A stretch of DNA of 64,000 bases from Callaeas wilsoni. Lineage: Eukaryota > Chordata > Aves > Passeriformes > Callaeidae. The DNA lies in NCBI GenBank assembly GCA_013398955.1, contig VWPU01017845.1, positions 1-64,000 on the forward strand. Reading direction: 5' to 3'. Below the pieces are notes generated by a model. The model searched no databases and had not been told where the DNA came from. It saw only the letters and a program-made list of their open reading frames with translations. The position numbers and the translations under genes were made by a program. This document shows, one piece after another, positions 38,101 through 50,200 of the stretch (positions are counted from its first letter, which is position 1; every line of letters starts with the position of its first letter).

Positions 38101-41100
38101 AAAATTCCCCTCTGTGTGTGGGCCAGTGTTTAGACACTGGAATTGCCCAGGAAAGTTGTGGAACCATCAGCCTTGGAAACTCTTGTCTGAGTCAGGGCTC
38201 TTGGCAGCCTGGTTGAGCTTCGAGATTGGATTGGGCTCTGCAGCAGTTTTGGGAAGGTGCCTGGCCCGAGTGACCTTCAGAGGCCCCTTCCTGCCTTATC
38301 AGTACCCTGTAATATCAATATCTGGGCTGTTGTCCATTTGACGTGGGAGAGTTTGGAGACTGAGAACGAGGTAATTTCCTGGTTGCCTTGATCCATTAAA
38401 AATAGACTACTGGCATGTCCCAGCAGAGTGGCCTCGCTGAGTTTAACTCTTGTGATAGGAATGTGCTGCTTTTTACTGAGATCTTTCAGTTATGAGTTGT
38501 GTAGTTAATATAAATTATGGTATAATGTACTTACCTTCCACTTGGGAACAGTTATAGTAGCACTGTTACGTAATTATGTTGTGCTTTATTAACGTGCTGC
38601 ATTTAATAGCAAGATCTGGAGATCTCAAGCTTCCTTAGAAGGGGCCATCAGACAGCCAGGAACAAGCAACTCACATTGTCTTGTTTTAGACATTGTTAAT
38701 TTAATATTGCTTGTATTAAATAGCCTTGATTTTTAAATTTGTAAATATGAAATGATACATTTGCTTTTTAAAATGAAATAATGGTAATAGTTGCAGTCAG
38801 GAATTGTGGAGTGTGGCATTGTTCAGCAGAAAACTTCAATGGACTGGGTTTTTTTTTTGTTTTGTTCCCCTAAGGTGTGCGGGATTTTTGTTCCAGAAAG
38901 TCGGAAAGCTTGCAGCAACTGCAGTAGGTGGTGGCTTTCTTCTGCTTCAAGTATGTAGCATTTCATGCTTTATAAGTTGGCAAATGTTATTTACTAAACA
39001 ATAGGAAAAATACAGCTGTTGGGTAACATTTAATTAGGAAGGCTTCTTATCTACTTCATCTGTTTAGTCTTATCAGTCAAAACCTTACTTTTCAGCTGGA
39101 ATTTTGTGTACAAATGTACAAAAGAGACATTTCTAAAAACGAGTGGTAAATCAGAATCTACTCTGACCTGTAAAATAGTTGTAAGGCAAGAGAACTTCTG
39201 TGCATAAGCTGAGGTACTGTGCGTGATTCAGTGTTGCCAGATGAGAGGAACTGCCTGGGAACCTATGGTTAGAGAGAATTTAAACTGTGTTTATTTTACA
39301 TTGGTTTGAGAATTTTATCAGAGCTTTAGAAGAAGTAGGCTGCTTTGGCAGTTGCCTGGAAGGCTTGTTCTGGTCCCAGTATGAGCCATGTTTTTCTCTT
39401 TTCTCCCCTTGCTGTTTTATCTGTTGAACCTCTAAAGCCTGGCTGAATTTTGACAGCTTCATTGCATGCCTCTCTCTGCTGGCTTTTGGGTTCAGAAGTT
39501 TTTAATTACATTATCTGGCGTGATCATTTGCATTTTTCATCTGATAGTGTGATTAGGGGAGGATATATGTCCAAAAAGCCTTTAAATTAGATGAAACTTT
39601 AAGTGAAGGAGAATTTCATGTGCCCTTCTGTAAGATGCCAGGATTTTACTGGCGTTTTTCATGTCTTAATACCTGTGGGCTTCTCATTTTTCCTCAGATA
39701 GTTCTAGGGGATATAGATTGGTGCCTGCTTAGGCTCAATGGTACACAGTTTCTTGAGAGGGGAGGTTAAAGATACAGTGATTCTTTCCAGCATCACCTTG
39801 GAGGGTTTCTGAAAGGCATATCCTGCTTTTATTTCTTCTTTTGATTGCAGTGGCTGGTGCAGTCAAGCACTGATCAGGAAGGGTGGGGTAGTAACTGCTG
39901 CTGTGTAATGCATTGAAATGTTGCTGTTGTGTGCAGTACATGCACTTCTTCATCATCATGGTCCCTGCTGGTTTGGAGGCTCGTTTGTTTTTTTCCTCTT
40001 CCCGTGTTTTGTATGCCGTTGGTTTTAATTCTTTTAATGGTAATCCCTTTATCAATATGACTGAAGAGCTCCCAGAACAGAGGCACCCGAGGTGGAGGCA
40101 GCACATTGCTGCAGGTGCCTTCCTCAGCGCTCCTGACTACGGGAAGCTGAAAAGTTAAAGCTGAGACCTGTAGACAAAGGAGAGTGGAAAATGCATAAAA
40201 CACATCACTTGTGCAGGATTTTTGCTTGTTGAGCTGTGAAGTTTGGGGAGCTTTCCTTTACATGCAATAGGTTTGCCATGTGGTTGAGTGTCTGATTTCT
40301 TGGTTGATCTCATTTACACTGAATCCAAAAGGGAATATTATCCAAGAGGAAATATGAGTTAAGTATTTTGATTGGATTGTCTATATCTTAAGTAAGATCA
40401 GACTCTCTTGGAAGGAAATGAAGTAAATTCCTTGGTCTCTCTTTTAATTCAAAACATTTTGCATTTTAAGGCTGAGTCATAAATTCTATGGTGTAATTAC
40501 ATTTCTGTAGTCTTTAATTTTTTCATTTAAAGATCACACATCCTGATTCTATGAATACATGTTCAGTGCTTCCCCTGAGTGGGCAGAGGAGTGTTTTCAG
40601 CACATTACTAGAAAGTTCCTTTTTATCTGTAAATTTCTCTGAAGTTGCAGATTTCATTTCAACTGCTGATTGCAATATTGACATTATAATTACATGCTAG
40701 AACAAGAATAATAACTACAGAAGGCAAGATTCTTGGCCAAAGCCCATTCAGTGAAGCATTTCAGTCTTAAAATTAAAAAAATACATTTTTTTCTGCAGTG
40801 GGTGATGATTTCATCTCAAGAAATGCAGTAGGAAACTGAAAGCAACACATTTTTTGAGTGTCAGTTTGTCCAGGAAGCAAAAAAGATTTTTCATGTTTTT
40901 GTAAGTGATCTGGAACCTCAGTCCTAATACAGATTATATGAAAAGTAGTTGGGGGAAAGAATAAAAATGGCATAAAATTTGCACAGCTTTTCAAAATTAA
41001 GATCTGTTATTACATCTTTGTGGTGGATATTTCCACACCTTAATTTGATCAATTAACTGTCTTTTTTTTTTTTTTTTTTTATGAAATAGGTGTAGTTCTT

Positions 41101-44100
41101 CAAGTATGCTAGTATAAGAGCAATATCCAGCCACCATTTTAAGGAAAATACAATGCATTTCTCATTTTCTTTGTGCAACTTCTCATTTATACAGCACAGT
41201 TTAGTAAAATACTGAAGAGTAGGGTAGTATGAACTCGCATGGTTCTGCTGTAATGAATTAGTTAAAAACAGTTGTTCTCTAATGAGCACCGAATATCTCT
41301 TTATTTTTAAAATCCTGTGTCATCAATAGCAGTTTTATTGTTTTTTGCTCTGCAGTCAACATACAGATTACAGGTTTTTCTGTTCTTGTGTTGTCTATTA
41401 TTTAATAATGAAATTAGATTTTTAGTCAGTTATTTGTGCTTTCCTCAGCCCATTAATATGCCATTGATGAATTAAATTCAATTCTTCATTAAATTATGTC
41501 CTAATTTAGGAAAAGTAAATATGTGAAAACAACACGAGAAACAAAACAAACTCGGAGATATCCTTGGCTTTGTGTTGTACAGGGGTTTGTTGATAGTGCA
41601 CCACAGTGATGATCATGGAATCATAGCATGGGTTGGGTGGGAAGGGGCCTTAAGGACCATGTAGTTCCAACAGTGTCATCCCAGTGATGTTCCCCCGAGG
41701 GACCAGCCTGCTTCTGGGGCAGGGGGCTTAGTGAGGAAGACTTGGATTCAATTTTGTGTTAATTGTCCCACTTGGCAGTTGATGTGTGCAGACTTAGAGG
41801 GAATATTCAGCAGAACAGCCAAAGCAAGTGGGAGGTGGCCTGATAAAGAAATGCCAGGTTTCGGGCAGGTTCTGACATGGAGGGACAGAGTGTCTGTGCC
41901 TCTGTCACCTGCAGTGCTGGCAGCGGGGACAGTGCAGCTGTGCCTGCAGACGCTGGCTGAGGGTACAACCTCTGCAGTTCAGCTCTTACAGGAAGTGTTG
42001 TGCCACTTCTCAGTCCCTCCTTGTCTTTGTGTGTTGAGCTAGGAGATTTATCCGATCTGTTCTGGAAACTGGCTGAGTGTGGTGGGGGTTGTTGCCTTCC
42101 TAAATAGCAGAAAGTACCTCAAAGTGCCCGTGGCTTCTGTGTGCTGCACAGGCAGCTGAGCACAGGAAGCTCACCTGTGCCTTCTGGCCTTGCTTGGGCT
42201 CTTTCAGTGTGAGAGATTTTGCTTTGAGGAAATTAAAACTCTTCTGTCCCGTCTTGCTGTATAGATTTTTTGCTCCAAACATTTTCCTGCTCATTATTCA
42301 TATTAATGTTTCACAATAACAAAGTACCTTTGTGCCTGTCCAGTATCACCCCCAAAATGAGGTCTGCCCTTGAAGATTCTCAGTTTTCCATGACTAATGT
42401 AGAGAAACATACACATATTTTTAGTGTTCCTGCACTGATGTATTTCTTCAATTGCCTTTTTGAAAAAAATTTGTTATTTTTTCAATACTTTTGGAAGGTC
42501 TTGAACAAATAATGAGCTGAGATATATAGATAAGTATATAATGTACCTATTATTCCATTATCATATGTAGAGAGATTCCTGTGTAACCAGAAATCCACCC
42601 CCCATATGTCTCTTTAATAATATATGCAATTAATATGTATAGACCTATATGACTCCTTAATATATCCAGGTATGGATATGATAATGGGAATGTTATTTAA
42701 TTTGTTATTGTAGGGCCTGAGTTTAAAAATACTAGTAAATTTTGAAAATTTGCATTTATGTAAATTTACTGTTACAAGCAAGCAGGTTTTTTTATGATGC
42801 ATTGGAATCTAAAAATTGAAGTCTGCTTTTCCAGCATTTGAGTTCAAGGGTATTATTTCTGCACTTATATATGAAATTCTGTAATTAGTGGGGTTGCAGC
42901 CAAAGTAGATCTGACATGGACTCTATCACTGCCAAAGTACACAGTTATTTTCTTCTCAGTTAAAAATTTTATATTCAAAACCTTACCCTCTGATGCTTAT
43001 TTTATAGACTTGTATAAACACTCAAAAGTAGAATTTGGAATCTCTAATTTCAGGGCTACTAAGTTCAGGGAGAAAAGATGTCTAGTTTTGATACAAATGT
43101 AAGCTCTGCAGTAGTTACAAACAGAACTTAATTAAAAACTTCTGCCTCATCTTTGTGCTGTCTGGATAACTGAGCTAATTAAAGTTGTCTTAATGAAATG
43201 TTTCTTCGAAGATCCATTTGCATTTTACAAGCAAGCAAATACATTAGCATTTCTTACATTGTGTTGGACTGGGTAGATCAGTCACATTTAATTTTCAGTT
43301 GTATGAGTGAAAAGGCCCCGGTTCAATGCTGAGGCCTTTCTGAAATTCTTGTGGTTATGTTAAATTCATAAAATAACAATTGCCCCAATGTGCAACTATT
43401 TTTCTTTTCCTGGTATGTCATCCAGTGACTGGATGTGCAACCAGTACAGCTTTCAAACTGGTTTCCTGCTTTTATACTCTGCAGACAGCCCTTAATGAGC
43501 TGTCCGTGCCTGGCACTAGTGCCCATCTGAATAAATGGTTTTACAATAGACAGGCAAAGTCAATTAATTTGTTACATTCTGAGGTATGAAGTAAAAGAGA
43601 ATTTAAAATATAATAAGTTCATTTTGCATTTGTCCAGTGGATTGGTTTTTTTAATTATGTAAAGATGGAAATTGAAGTTGACTTTCCTGCATAGGTGGTC
43701 TTTTAGAAGCTTTGTTTTGAATTCAAACAAAATCTGTCTGACACTTTCAATTTTTTTTTTCTGGATCATGAAATCCTCAGTTTGTGGTGAAATAGGTTGC
43801 TTAGTTACTGTGGCAGTTGTAATACAAGCTAGATGGTCTAATTTCTGTTATTTGGTAGAAAGATCAATGTGAAAGTCGAACTTCAGAGCCTGTAAGTGAG
43901 GTGAAACATTGCTTTTTAGGCTAAACCTAATAAATGGTATATTTAAATACCTGTTCCACAGAAGTTCATTATCTGTGACTTGTGTTTACCAATTGAACAG
44001 TTCACATAGAAGGCTGTTAGGTAACGTGGGTGGATTTCCTACCCACATATGAACTTGATGGACCTGAGAAATCTCACTCTTTGCAACGAGTTTTTAAATA

Positions 44101-46632
44101 ACAATCATTTACATGTAAACTTCGTGGTTTATATCTGTTTGTCCTAACAGTTAAAATAACCAGTAATTCTTACTTTTCATTTCTTTCTCTTTTTTTTTTC
44201 CCCCCAAATAATGAGTTAACTGTTCTCTAGAACATGCTACAATCAAATCTTAGTAACAGAAATAAGACAAAGGTTTGGGATGATGGTTAGACATGCTAAA
44301 AAATTTGGAAGTTTGTGTGTAAATTGGTATGAACCAGTCTCCTCAGACTTACCCATTTTTCTGATTTTACAGAGCTTGCACTGTTCTCAGACTGTGTTAT
44401 TTTTCTACTTACTGCTTTTGTTTTGTAAGAAGTGTGAGAATTCTCTTGTAATGAGTACGTATTTTGTTGGATAGTTTAAATTGTGTAGGATAAAATAAGA
44501 GTTTTCAGTACTTCTAATGATGATTTTGATTAGCCCTGGATACTCTGTCACAAATCAGAATTCCACAATTCTGAAAGAAGCTAAATAAAACGGTTTTTTA
44601 AATTGTTGTCCTATGAATATGTTTTTCTTACAAGTTACAGTAAATGCTGAAGGAAAAACATTGCAAAGCTTTTATAACTAAAAAACAGAGAACTGGTAAA
44701 ATTAACAGGAGTCTACTGAACTTTGCCATTGCTTGTTCTAATTTGAACTGCTGTCACTGAGGAAAGGTTTGAAGCAAAGAACCTGCTGAAACTGGAACAG
44801 TGTATTTTCCTATATCTGTAATAAGTAAAAATAAGAAAAACTGTTTCATAGACACCAAGACAATGTATTTTGACTCACAAAATGTGAATTGCAGCTATAC
44901 TAACTGCCTTTGTTTTCCTAGATTGCTAGTCATAGTGGATATGTACAAGTTGACTGGAAGAGAGTTGAAAAAGATGTAAACAAAGCGAAAAAACAGTTAA
45001 AAAAGCGTGCAAATAAGGCAGCTCCCGAAATCAACACTCTAATTGAAGAGGTGAGTCTAAGGTGATAAACTGTTTTCTACCAGCCAGGTTTTCTTGCCTT
45101 CCACTGCAGGTGATGATGAGTTGAAAATGCAGGTGCAAAACTGAAACGCATCAAAAATAGTTTGGCTTGATAATGTATTAAAAGTTATCAGATTGTGCTT
45201 TCTTTTATTCATTCAGCTCTCAGGTTTGGTCACTGTTAAAAGTGACACACAAACTTGTTCTTGGCAGGTGACAAAGCCAGTAAGGTCATGACATGATAAA
45301 AAGTCCAGGATGGTGTGGTTAAAACGCGGTAACTGCAAAGACAAAATCCAAGTTTTCTTAGACTGCTGGTAATAAAATTACTTGTCTGAACAAGAATGAG
45401 TTTTGTGCAGAAAAGCTGTAGCTACTTTGTAGCAGGAGTTGTGATTTTATCTCATTTTTATACATTTTGGAGAATATCTGTCTGCAGAATCTGCCAGTTG
45501 CCTACTGTGTTGAAAAGAGGTAGCTGTGATACTGATCAGTGTCACTGGGGCTGTTTCACCCTGTCATTTGAAGACTTCCATTTAATCAGTGTTATAGTTG
45601 TTTGAGGTTTTTTAAAGCCTGTTTTTACATATTTTCACATTCCATACATGCAATCTAAGTTTCATTCTGAAAAACTGAGAATCCTAACTGAGAATGTGCT
45701 GCAGACAGTGAAACAGCAGCCACACTAGCGCTCTGTAATTCATGAGTTTTGGCATCTCAGGCTTAACCTGTATGGAGTTGCACATAGGTTGATAAAAATT
45801 ACCTTAATTTTTAATGTGAATATGAACTGAAGGTTCAGGAGTGATGGTTTTCTTGCTTCTGCTATACCTCAGCTTAACCCCTCCTTCTCCATTGCCCTGT
45901 AGGAATGGGTGGGAGAGGAAGGGATTTTTGGTTTTCCTTTGGATTTTTTTCCCCTCGGATTACATGACTTTCTTCTAATTGTGTGTTAGTTGCCAATCTG
46001 AAGTGTTTGAAGCAGAGGATTTATGAAATGGCATATTTGCTAAAGGGTGTTATACTCTGTGCTGTTACTTCGTTACGTAGTCTACACCCATGTCATCATA
46101 TGCAAGTGTTTTTTTTCTAGGATTAAGTTGTTAGGAAATTGTCTCATAATGGAGTGAAGCGTACTTCTTTTCCAATGATCTTCCAAAAAGCAGTATTTTT
46201 TTTTTAACTTTTATCATGTGGTTGCAATTGAAATCATGGTGGTGCTCGTGCTTTTCTTTGTCAAGGTAGTTTGTAAAACATCTGTTTTGTTTTAATCAAA
46301 ACGAGGGTGATGTTGACATGAAATTGCTGTAAGAATTCCTCTGTATTTTGACTTTTTAAAGGCTCACTGTGTTTTAAATATATTGTTAAAGACAGTTGAG
46401 AGTCAGTTTGCACTCCATTGGTGCCACCTGTTTCTATATGGTTTTAGACACATTGCTTCCCCCTGCACCCTTCTCCACAATTTTAGTGTTCTCTTAAGTA
46501 TTAAATAATAAAGTCAGACACAATTAACTTTATGAATATCATTTTTCTTCTCAGTCAACAGAATTTATCAAACAGAACATCGTGGTGTCCAGTGGGTTTG
46601 TTGGAGGCTTTTTGTTGGGGCTGGCGTCGTAA
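35166..46632 (+). CDS. FUNDC1: FUN14 domain-containing protein 1 (mitophagy receptor), five coding exons
   Basis: The coding exons are 35166-35196, 36879-37035, 38875-38950, 44922-45050 and 46555-46632. All introns are GT-AG, and the join gives 156 codons plus TAA, against 155 residues in the human protein. FUNDC1 is a multi-span outer mitochondrial membrane protein. Its cytosolic N-terminus binds LC3/GABARAP to drive hypoxia-induced mitophagy, and it also acts at ER-mitochondria contacts. The LC3-interacting motif YEVL is at residues 19-22, preceded by an acidic SDDDS run. The human regulatory residues Ser13, Ser17 and Tyr18 correspond to Ser14, Ser18 and Tyr19 here. Hydrophobic segments lie at about 50-68, 75-95 and 138-156. 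The basic cytosolic loop holds Lys120, equivalent to human Lys119, the reported MARCH5 ubiquitin site. The C-terminus ends GFLLGLAS. The ATG was chosen because it lies in a CpG island, has A at -3 and G at +4, and gives the family-sized short exon 1. Everything after residue 13 is nearly identical to the human protein as I remember it; only the first dozen residues diverge. No frameshift or missing exon is seen. Confidence 0.97.
35197..36878 (+). other. FUNDC1: FUNDC1 intron 1
   Basis: The 1682 bases begin GTCAGT and end TTTTTCAG. The first ~450 bases are still CpG island. A long open frame at 35321-35785 is a by-product of that composition. It is out of register with the gene and has no family resemblance. 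The rest is AT-rich. Confidence 0.9.
36879..37035 (+). CDS. FUNDC1: FUNDC1 coding exon 2 (LIR motif and first membrane segment)
   Basis: The acceptor TTTTTCAG ends at 36878 and the donor GTGAGG starts at 37036. The 157 bases encode the acidic SDDDS run, the LC3-interacting YEVL motif, the conserved [17 protein letters not shown] stretch and the start of the first hydrophobic segment. The exon ends inside the Trp63 codon, which is completed by the first base of exon 3. This matches the human exon structure as I know it. Confidence 0.96.
37036..38874 (+). other. FUNDC1: FUNDC1 intron 2
   Basis: The 1839 bases begin GTGAGG and end CCCCTAAG. A run of nine G at 38092-38100 followed by AAAATTCCCC lies just before a decayed CR1 fragment at 38120-38330. 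Confidence 0.9.
38120..38330 (+). mobile_element. Decayed CR1 LINE fragment in FUNDC1 intron 2
   Basis: GACACTGGAATTGCCCAGGA, AAGTTGTGGAACCATCAGCC, GATTGGATTGGGCTCTGCAG and CAGAGGCCCCTTCCTGCC follow the order of a CR1 3' region, with many substitutions and no tail. It lies in the sense orientation relative to the gene. Confidence 0.65.
38875..38950 (+). CDS. FUNDC1: FUNDC1 coding exon 3 (membrane hairpin)
   Basis: The acceptor CCCCTAAG ends at 38874, after a T-rich tract with a run of nine T. The donor GTATGT starts at 38951. The 76 bases encode residues 64-88, including [20 protein letters not shown], which links the first two membrane segments. The exon ends in phase 0 after Gln88. Reading through the donor gives a stop after a few codons, so this is a true exon boundary. 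Confidence 0.95.
41062..41080 (+). repeat. T19 homopolymer in FUNDC1 intron 3
   Basis: An uninterrupted run of 19 T. It could be a minus-strand poly(A) remnant of a retrocopy, but the sequence to its right is not recognisable as any transcript. Confidence 0.8.
41612..41720 (-). mobile_element. CR1 LINE 3' end fragment in FUNDC1 intron 3
   Basis: The + strand reads GATCATGGAATCATAGCATG, GGTTGGGTGGGAAGGGGCCT, TAAGGACCATGTAGTTCCAA and GATGTTCCCCCGAGGGACC. It is a reversed CR1 3' end about 110 bases long, antisense to the gene. Confidence 0.85.
44922..45050 (+). CDS. FUNDC1: FUNDC1 coding exon 4 (cytosolic basic loop)
   Basis: The acceptor TTTTCCTAG ends at 44921 and the donor GTGAGT starts at 45051. 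The 43 codons cover residues 89-131. They start [20 protein letters not shown] and continue through a lysine/arginine-rich helix to INTLIEE. In mammals this loop is the part reported to contact DRP1 and to carry the MARCH5-targeted lysine (human Lys119), present here as Lys120. The exon is in phase 0 on both sides. Confidence 0.96.
45051..46554 (+). other. FUNDC1: FUNDC1 intron 4
   Basis: The 1504 bases begin GTGAGT and end TTCTCAG. No repeat or other gene is recognised. Confidence 0.9.
46555..46632 (+). CDS. FUNDC1: FUNDC1 coding exon 5 (last membrane segment and stop)
   Basis: The acceptor TTCTTCTCAG ends at 46554. Twenty-five codons plus TAA encode [20 protein letters not shown] and then LGLAS. 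This is the C-terminal hydrophobic segment and the invariant short C-terminus of the family. The stop is at 46630-46632. Confidence 0.96.
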   Translation, partial: STEFIKQNIVVSSGFVGGFLLGLAS

Positions 46633-47205
46633 GGAGCCGAAGGTCTCTCTCTTCCTGATGGGATCCGTCTCGGCGAGGAACGGTTGTGGTGACGCGCTGT
46701 CTGCAAGCAGTGTGGGTCACTGGGCCTGCCAGAGCAAGACAAGTGGACTAGCTAGACAACTTGGGAGCTTTTACATTTCAGGCTTTTGCCTCTTGAAGCT
46801 TGGCAAAACTAGGATTTGCTGAAAAACTGTGCAGTGTGCTCATTATAGCATTTCTGGGCAAAACTGGTTCATCATCATCATGACTCTTTTTATCTATGGC
46901 CTTTCAAGATCTAGCATTTTTAAAAATGTTATTCTTGGAATATAGCTATGTAACCATACTATCAGAATGAAAGCTCCATTTCTATGTTTTCAGTTAAATA
47001 TTGTTTATTTAAAAAGTATTTTTCTTCATGCTGTAGTAGGTAGTATCAATGACTACATACTGTATATGATATTGTAGTTTCAGCCTCCTGGCTGTCCATC
47101 TTCTTTAGAAGTCAGTGCAATAATGATCAATCTGTAATACCTTTTTACAGAGTATTAAATAACAAAGAATCATGAGCTTATTAAAGGTGAAAATTAACTT
47201 TGACT
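46633..47205 (+). other. FUNDC1: Probable FUNDC1 3' UTR with candidate polyadenylation signals
   Basis: AT-rich sequence follows the stop with no further conserved coding. Two ATTAAA hexamers at 47154-47159 and 47180-47185 are followed by a GT-rich stretch (TTTGTGTAC) at about 47212, a plausible cleavage context. A canonical AATAAA at 47757-47762 could serve a longer isoform. The right boundary is therefore an estimate, since no transcript evidence is available. Confidence 0.5.
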
Positions 47206-50200
47206 CTGGCCTTTGTGTACATAGAAAGTGTCTCAATTACAGCCTGCTGGAACTTGGTGCCAGTGTTTGCCCAGACAGGTTTTTAAGGTGTTTTTAGTGA
47301 TTTGTTACTAAGTTATTCTAAAGAAATTGAGAATCCAAGCAAACACTCAATGCATTTTTCTGAATTTCAAACTTGTGAACCTTTCAAAAATTTCTACCCA
47401 AGGAAAGCTTTGTTCTGCCCCTATTTCTTTGGTTTTTACTGTAGCAGCAGATGAATGTGAACTGGAATCTCTCCCACCAGGTTCTGCTGGGTTCCTGTTC
47501 CCTTCTCTGAACAGCAGCAGTGGTTCATTAGCATGGGATGGATGGATGGGTGTGAGCTTGAGATGTACAGGACATGGGATGTTGGACATATTAACCTAAA
47601 TATTTAGATTTGTGCCCCCCTGGGCTCCAGAGGTTCGTATTACATCTTGACCTTGTGTTTATGATGTGCCTGTGGCCAAGGTGAGTAAGGTATGAAGCAT
47701 GTCTTTCATGTCTCTGAGCATTAAGGTTTTCATCAAGCCTGGTTAAGACTTTGGAAAATAAATCTTAACACACACACCCCACAAACCAGACCCCCACACC
47801 CAAGGTACATGAATGGCCATGAATCCTAAATATTTTGTTTTAAAGTGAATATCTGAAGTTATATAAGCACAGTCGCAGTTTATTGGAAATGGAAGCCCAT
47901 GGAGGAACGTGCCTGCTAGGTTATCTGGGATTTAGAGAAAAACAAAGATGAAAACATTAAAATGTGAAAGCCTTTGCCGTAGTGTTCACCCAAAGAATAA
48001 TGGGAAGGTAACCTCAGTCAGCTCTTTTCTGCTGATGAAGCTCATGGATTTTTGGCGTGTCCAAAGGGTACTGAAGCCAACTGACATGAGTCATCCACTC
48101 TGACTGGAATGAGCTGAGTGTCCTGAAGTGACCACCTCAGTACCATGAACCTGTAAATGTGCATTTTTGGTACTTTGTGAAAGGAGCATCTTTTAGTGAG
48201 CTTGCTAAAAAGGCTGCTCCTGTGACCAAGGAATACACTTCATTGTTAGAACTAAAACCAAAAGCATATAATACTGTGCAAGACTGATTGCTGCAGAGGA
48301 AAGTTGTTCTATTATATTACCATCATCTGAGATTTGCAGTCAATGAATCAAGAATTGATTGAAACACATCTGAGCTTCTATAGTTTTATTTTTTAAATTA
48401 GATTTATTTGGTGAATTTTTTTTTTTAAGCCTTTGGAATAAGAGACATGATGATGTAAAACTGTCTGAGGGACTAAAAAGGCAAGGAGAAATGGTGTTAT
48501 TGAAAAGGTGAACGCTGGTGGTTTGTACTGGGATTGGCTTCATGTCCTGGACTCCTGACTGGAAAAGGAGAATGGCTGCTGGCACAGCAGGACTTGCTGG
48601 TGCAGTTCCTTGGGCTGGTGGGGCAGAGGAGATGCTGCCAGCAGCTCCAGGCACAGCTGGCAGGGTGAGGAGGTGCTGGAGTGGCAGCTGTGGTAAAGGA
48701 CCAAGATAAGTGCAGCTTTTCTTGCAAATACCTGAGGTGTTTCATGTGCCAGCTCAGACCAGTCTCACCTATCGCTACGTGAGGGAATGCTCTGTAAAGG
48801 TGCAGTCAAAAAATGGATGTTGATGGGGTTGGGAACAGAATGGAGTGTAACAGGAATTTTGGGTTTCTCTGGCCATAGTTAATATTGTTTGGTACAGTTC
48901 ATGATAAAATTCCAGCTGATCCTACCTTTTCCCTCTACAGTCTCGTGTATATTTTTCCCCTCAAATAGTTTTTAGCAGCTACTTTTAGAAGTTGAATGCT
49001 AAGATAATAATTGAGGCATGGCATATATCCCTCTAGTGAAGAGCTTTTGAAAACTTACTAAATAGTGCATTTGGGGAGAGATTGCTAATAAATAATCTAT
49101 TTGTTTTCTACTATCTTAATGGGATATTATTTCCTGAAATAATTTCTTTTTCGTTAAAGCGGCATTGGGCAGTAAGTTTTAATTTAAAGTGAGATGCCAG
49201 TGTGATCTCATTACTGAGTTTTAAGAGGCCAGAATTTGGATAAAACTCTGAAGGCTGTTTCTGCTTCAGCAGCCAGACTGAAAATGTTGTAGTTAAAAGA
49301 CAGAGCTGCCTCCCAGATTCAAGTGCATTTGTCATGAGGGCTTAAGAGGGGGAGAGGCAAACAGTAAAATGCAGGAGTCACAACTGTAATTCAGTAATTC
49401 TGCCTGTGCAGAGTCCATAAGTTACAGAGCATACAGTAGTGTGGAAAAATATCAGTAATACCTCCCCCTAACCTTTTGAAAATAGTTGGAAATCTCAAAG
49501 AATTACTTTAAAAATCAAACTTTTTAGCATGCAGCTGCCTGGGGTCTGTAGGTGATAGTGGAAAAAGATAATGCTCACCCAAACTCAGGACAACTAGAAC
49601 AATGTGACATTTTAGAAGGGAGATTGGGCACAAGAAAAAAAGTTTTATTTTAGGACTATGCGTGGGCTGGGTGGGTGGTGGAGGAGAACAAGAGTCAAAT
49701 CTACCAGGGGAAGGAGGTGCCATCCTCCCTTGTTGGACTGGGGAGCAGGTCTGATGCAGTGGGGTGATGTCCCAGTACTGGGACATGTGGAAGAGCTGGT
49801 GTTTCTTATTTTGGGGCTGTTTGGGAAGTGAGTCAGCTGACATTCATCAAGACCAGAAGCCAATTTTAATTAAGATAATTGTGGGGTGAGTGCACAAAAC
49901 ATCTGGTGCTGATACAGCACAGCCTGAACCCTTGATTGTGTTTGGTCCCACATTCAAGCTCAGAGGCATCTAAATCTTGGAGTGCTGCGGGACGTGGCAC
50001 AAAGGTGCAATATGGGATTTTGTGCTCACAGCCTGGGCTGGACACAGCACAGCCAACTCCAGCACAACTGGTGCCAGGCTTGGACTAGGAAATCTTGCTC
50101 ACCCCAGGCCGCCTCAAATTTACAGCTTGGGTAAACCGGGGCAGTGGTATAAATTTGCGTAGTTCACTCAGAGGTTTTCTGCCTCTCACCCTCTCCCCTT

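Larger units (their letters stand above)
38951..44921 (+). other. FUNDC1: FUNDC1 intron 3
   Basis: This is the largest intron, 5971 bases, from GTATGT to TTTTCCTAG. It is AT-rich and contains a run of 19 T at 41062-41080 and an antisense CR1 fragment at 41612-41720. Short open frames inside it have no family resemblance. Confidence 0.9.

Noticed and set aside
41040..41300. T19 tract as the poly(A) tail of a minus-strand processed pseudogene
   Set aside because: The sequence to its right resembles no transcript I know and no target-site duplication was found.
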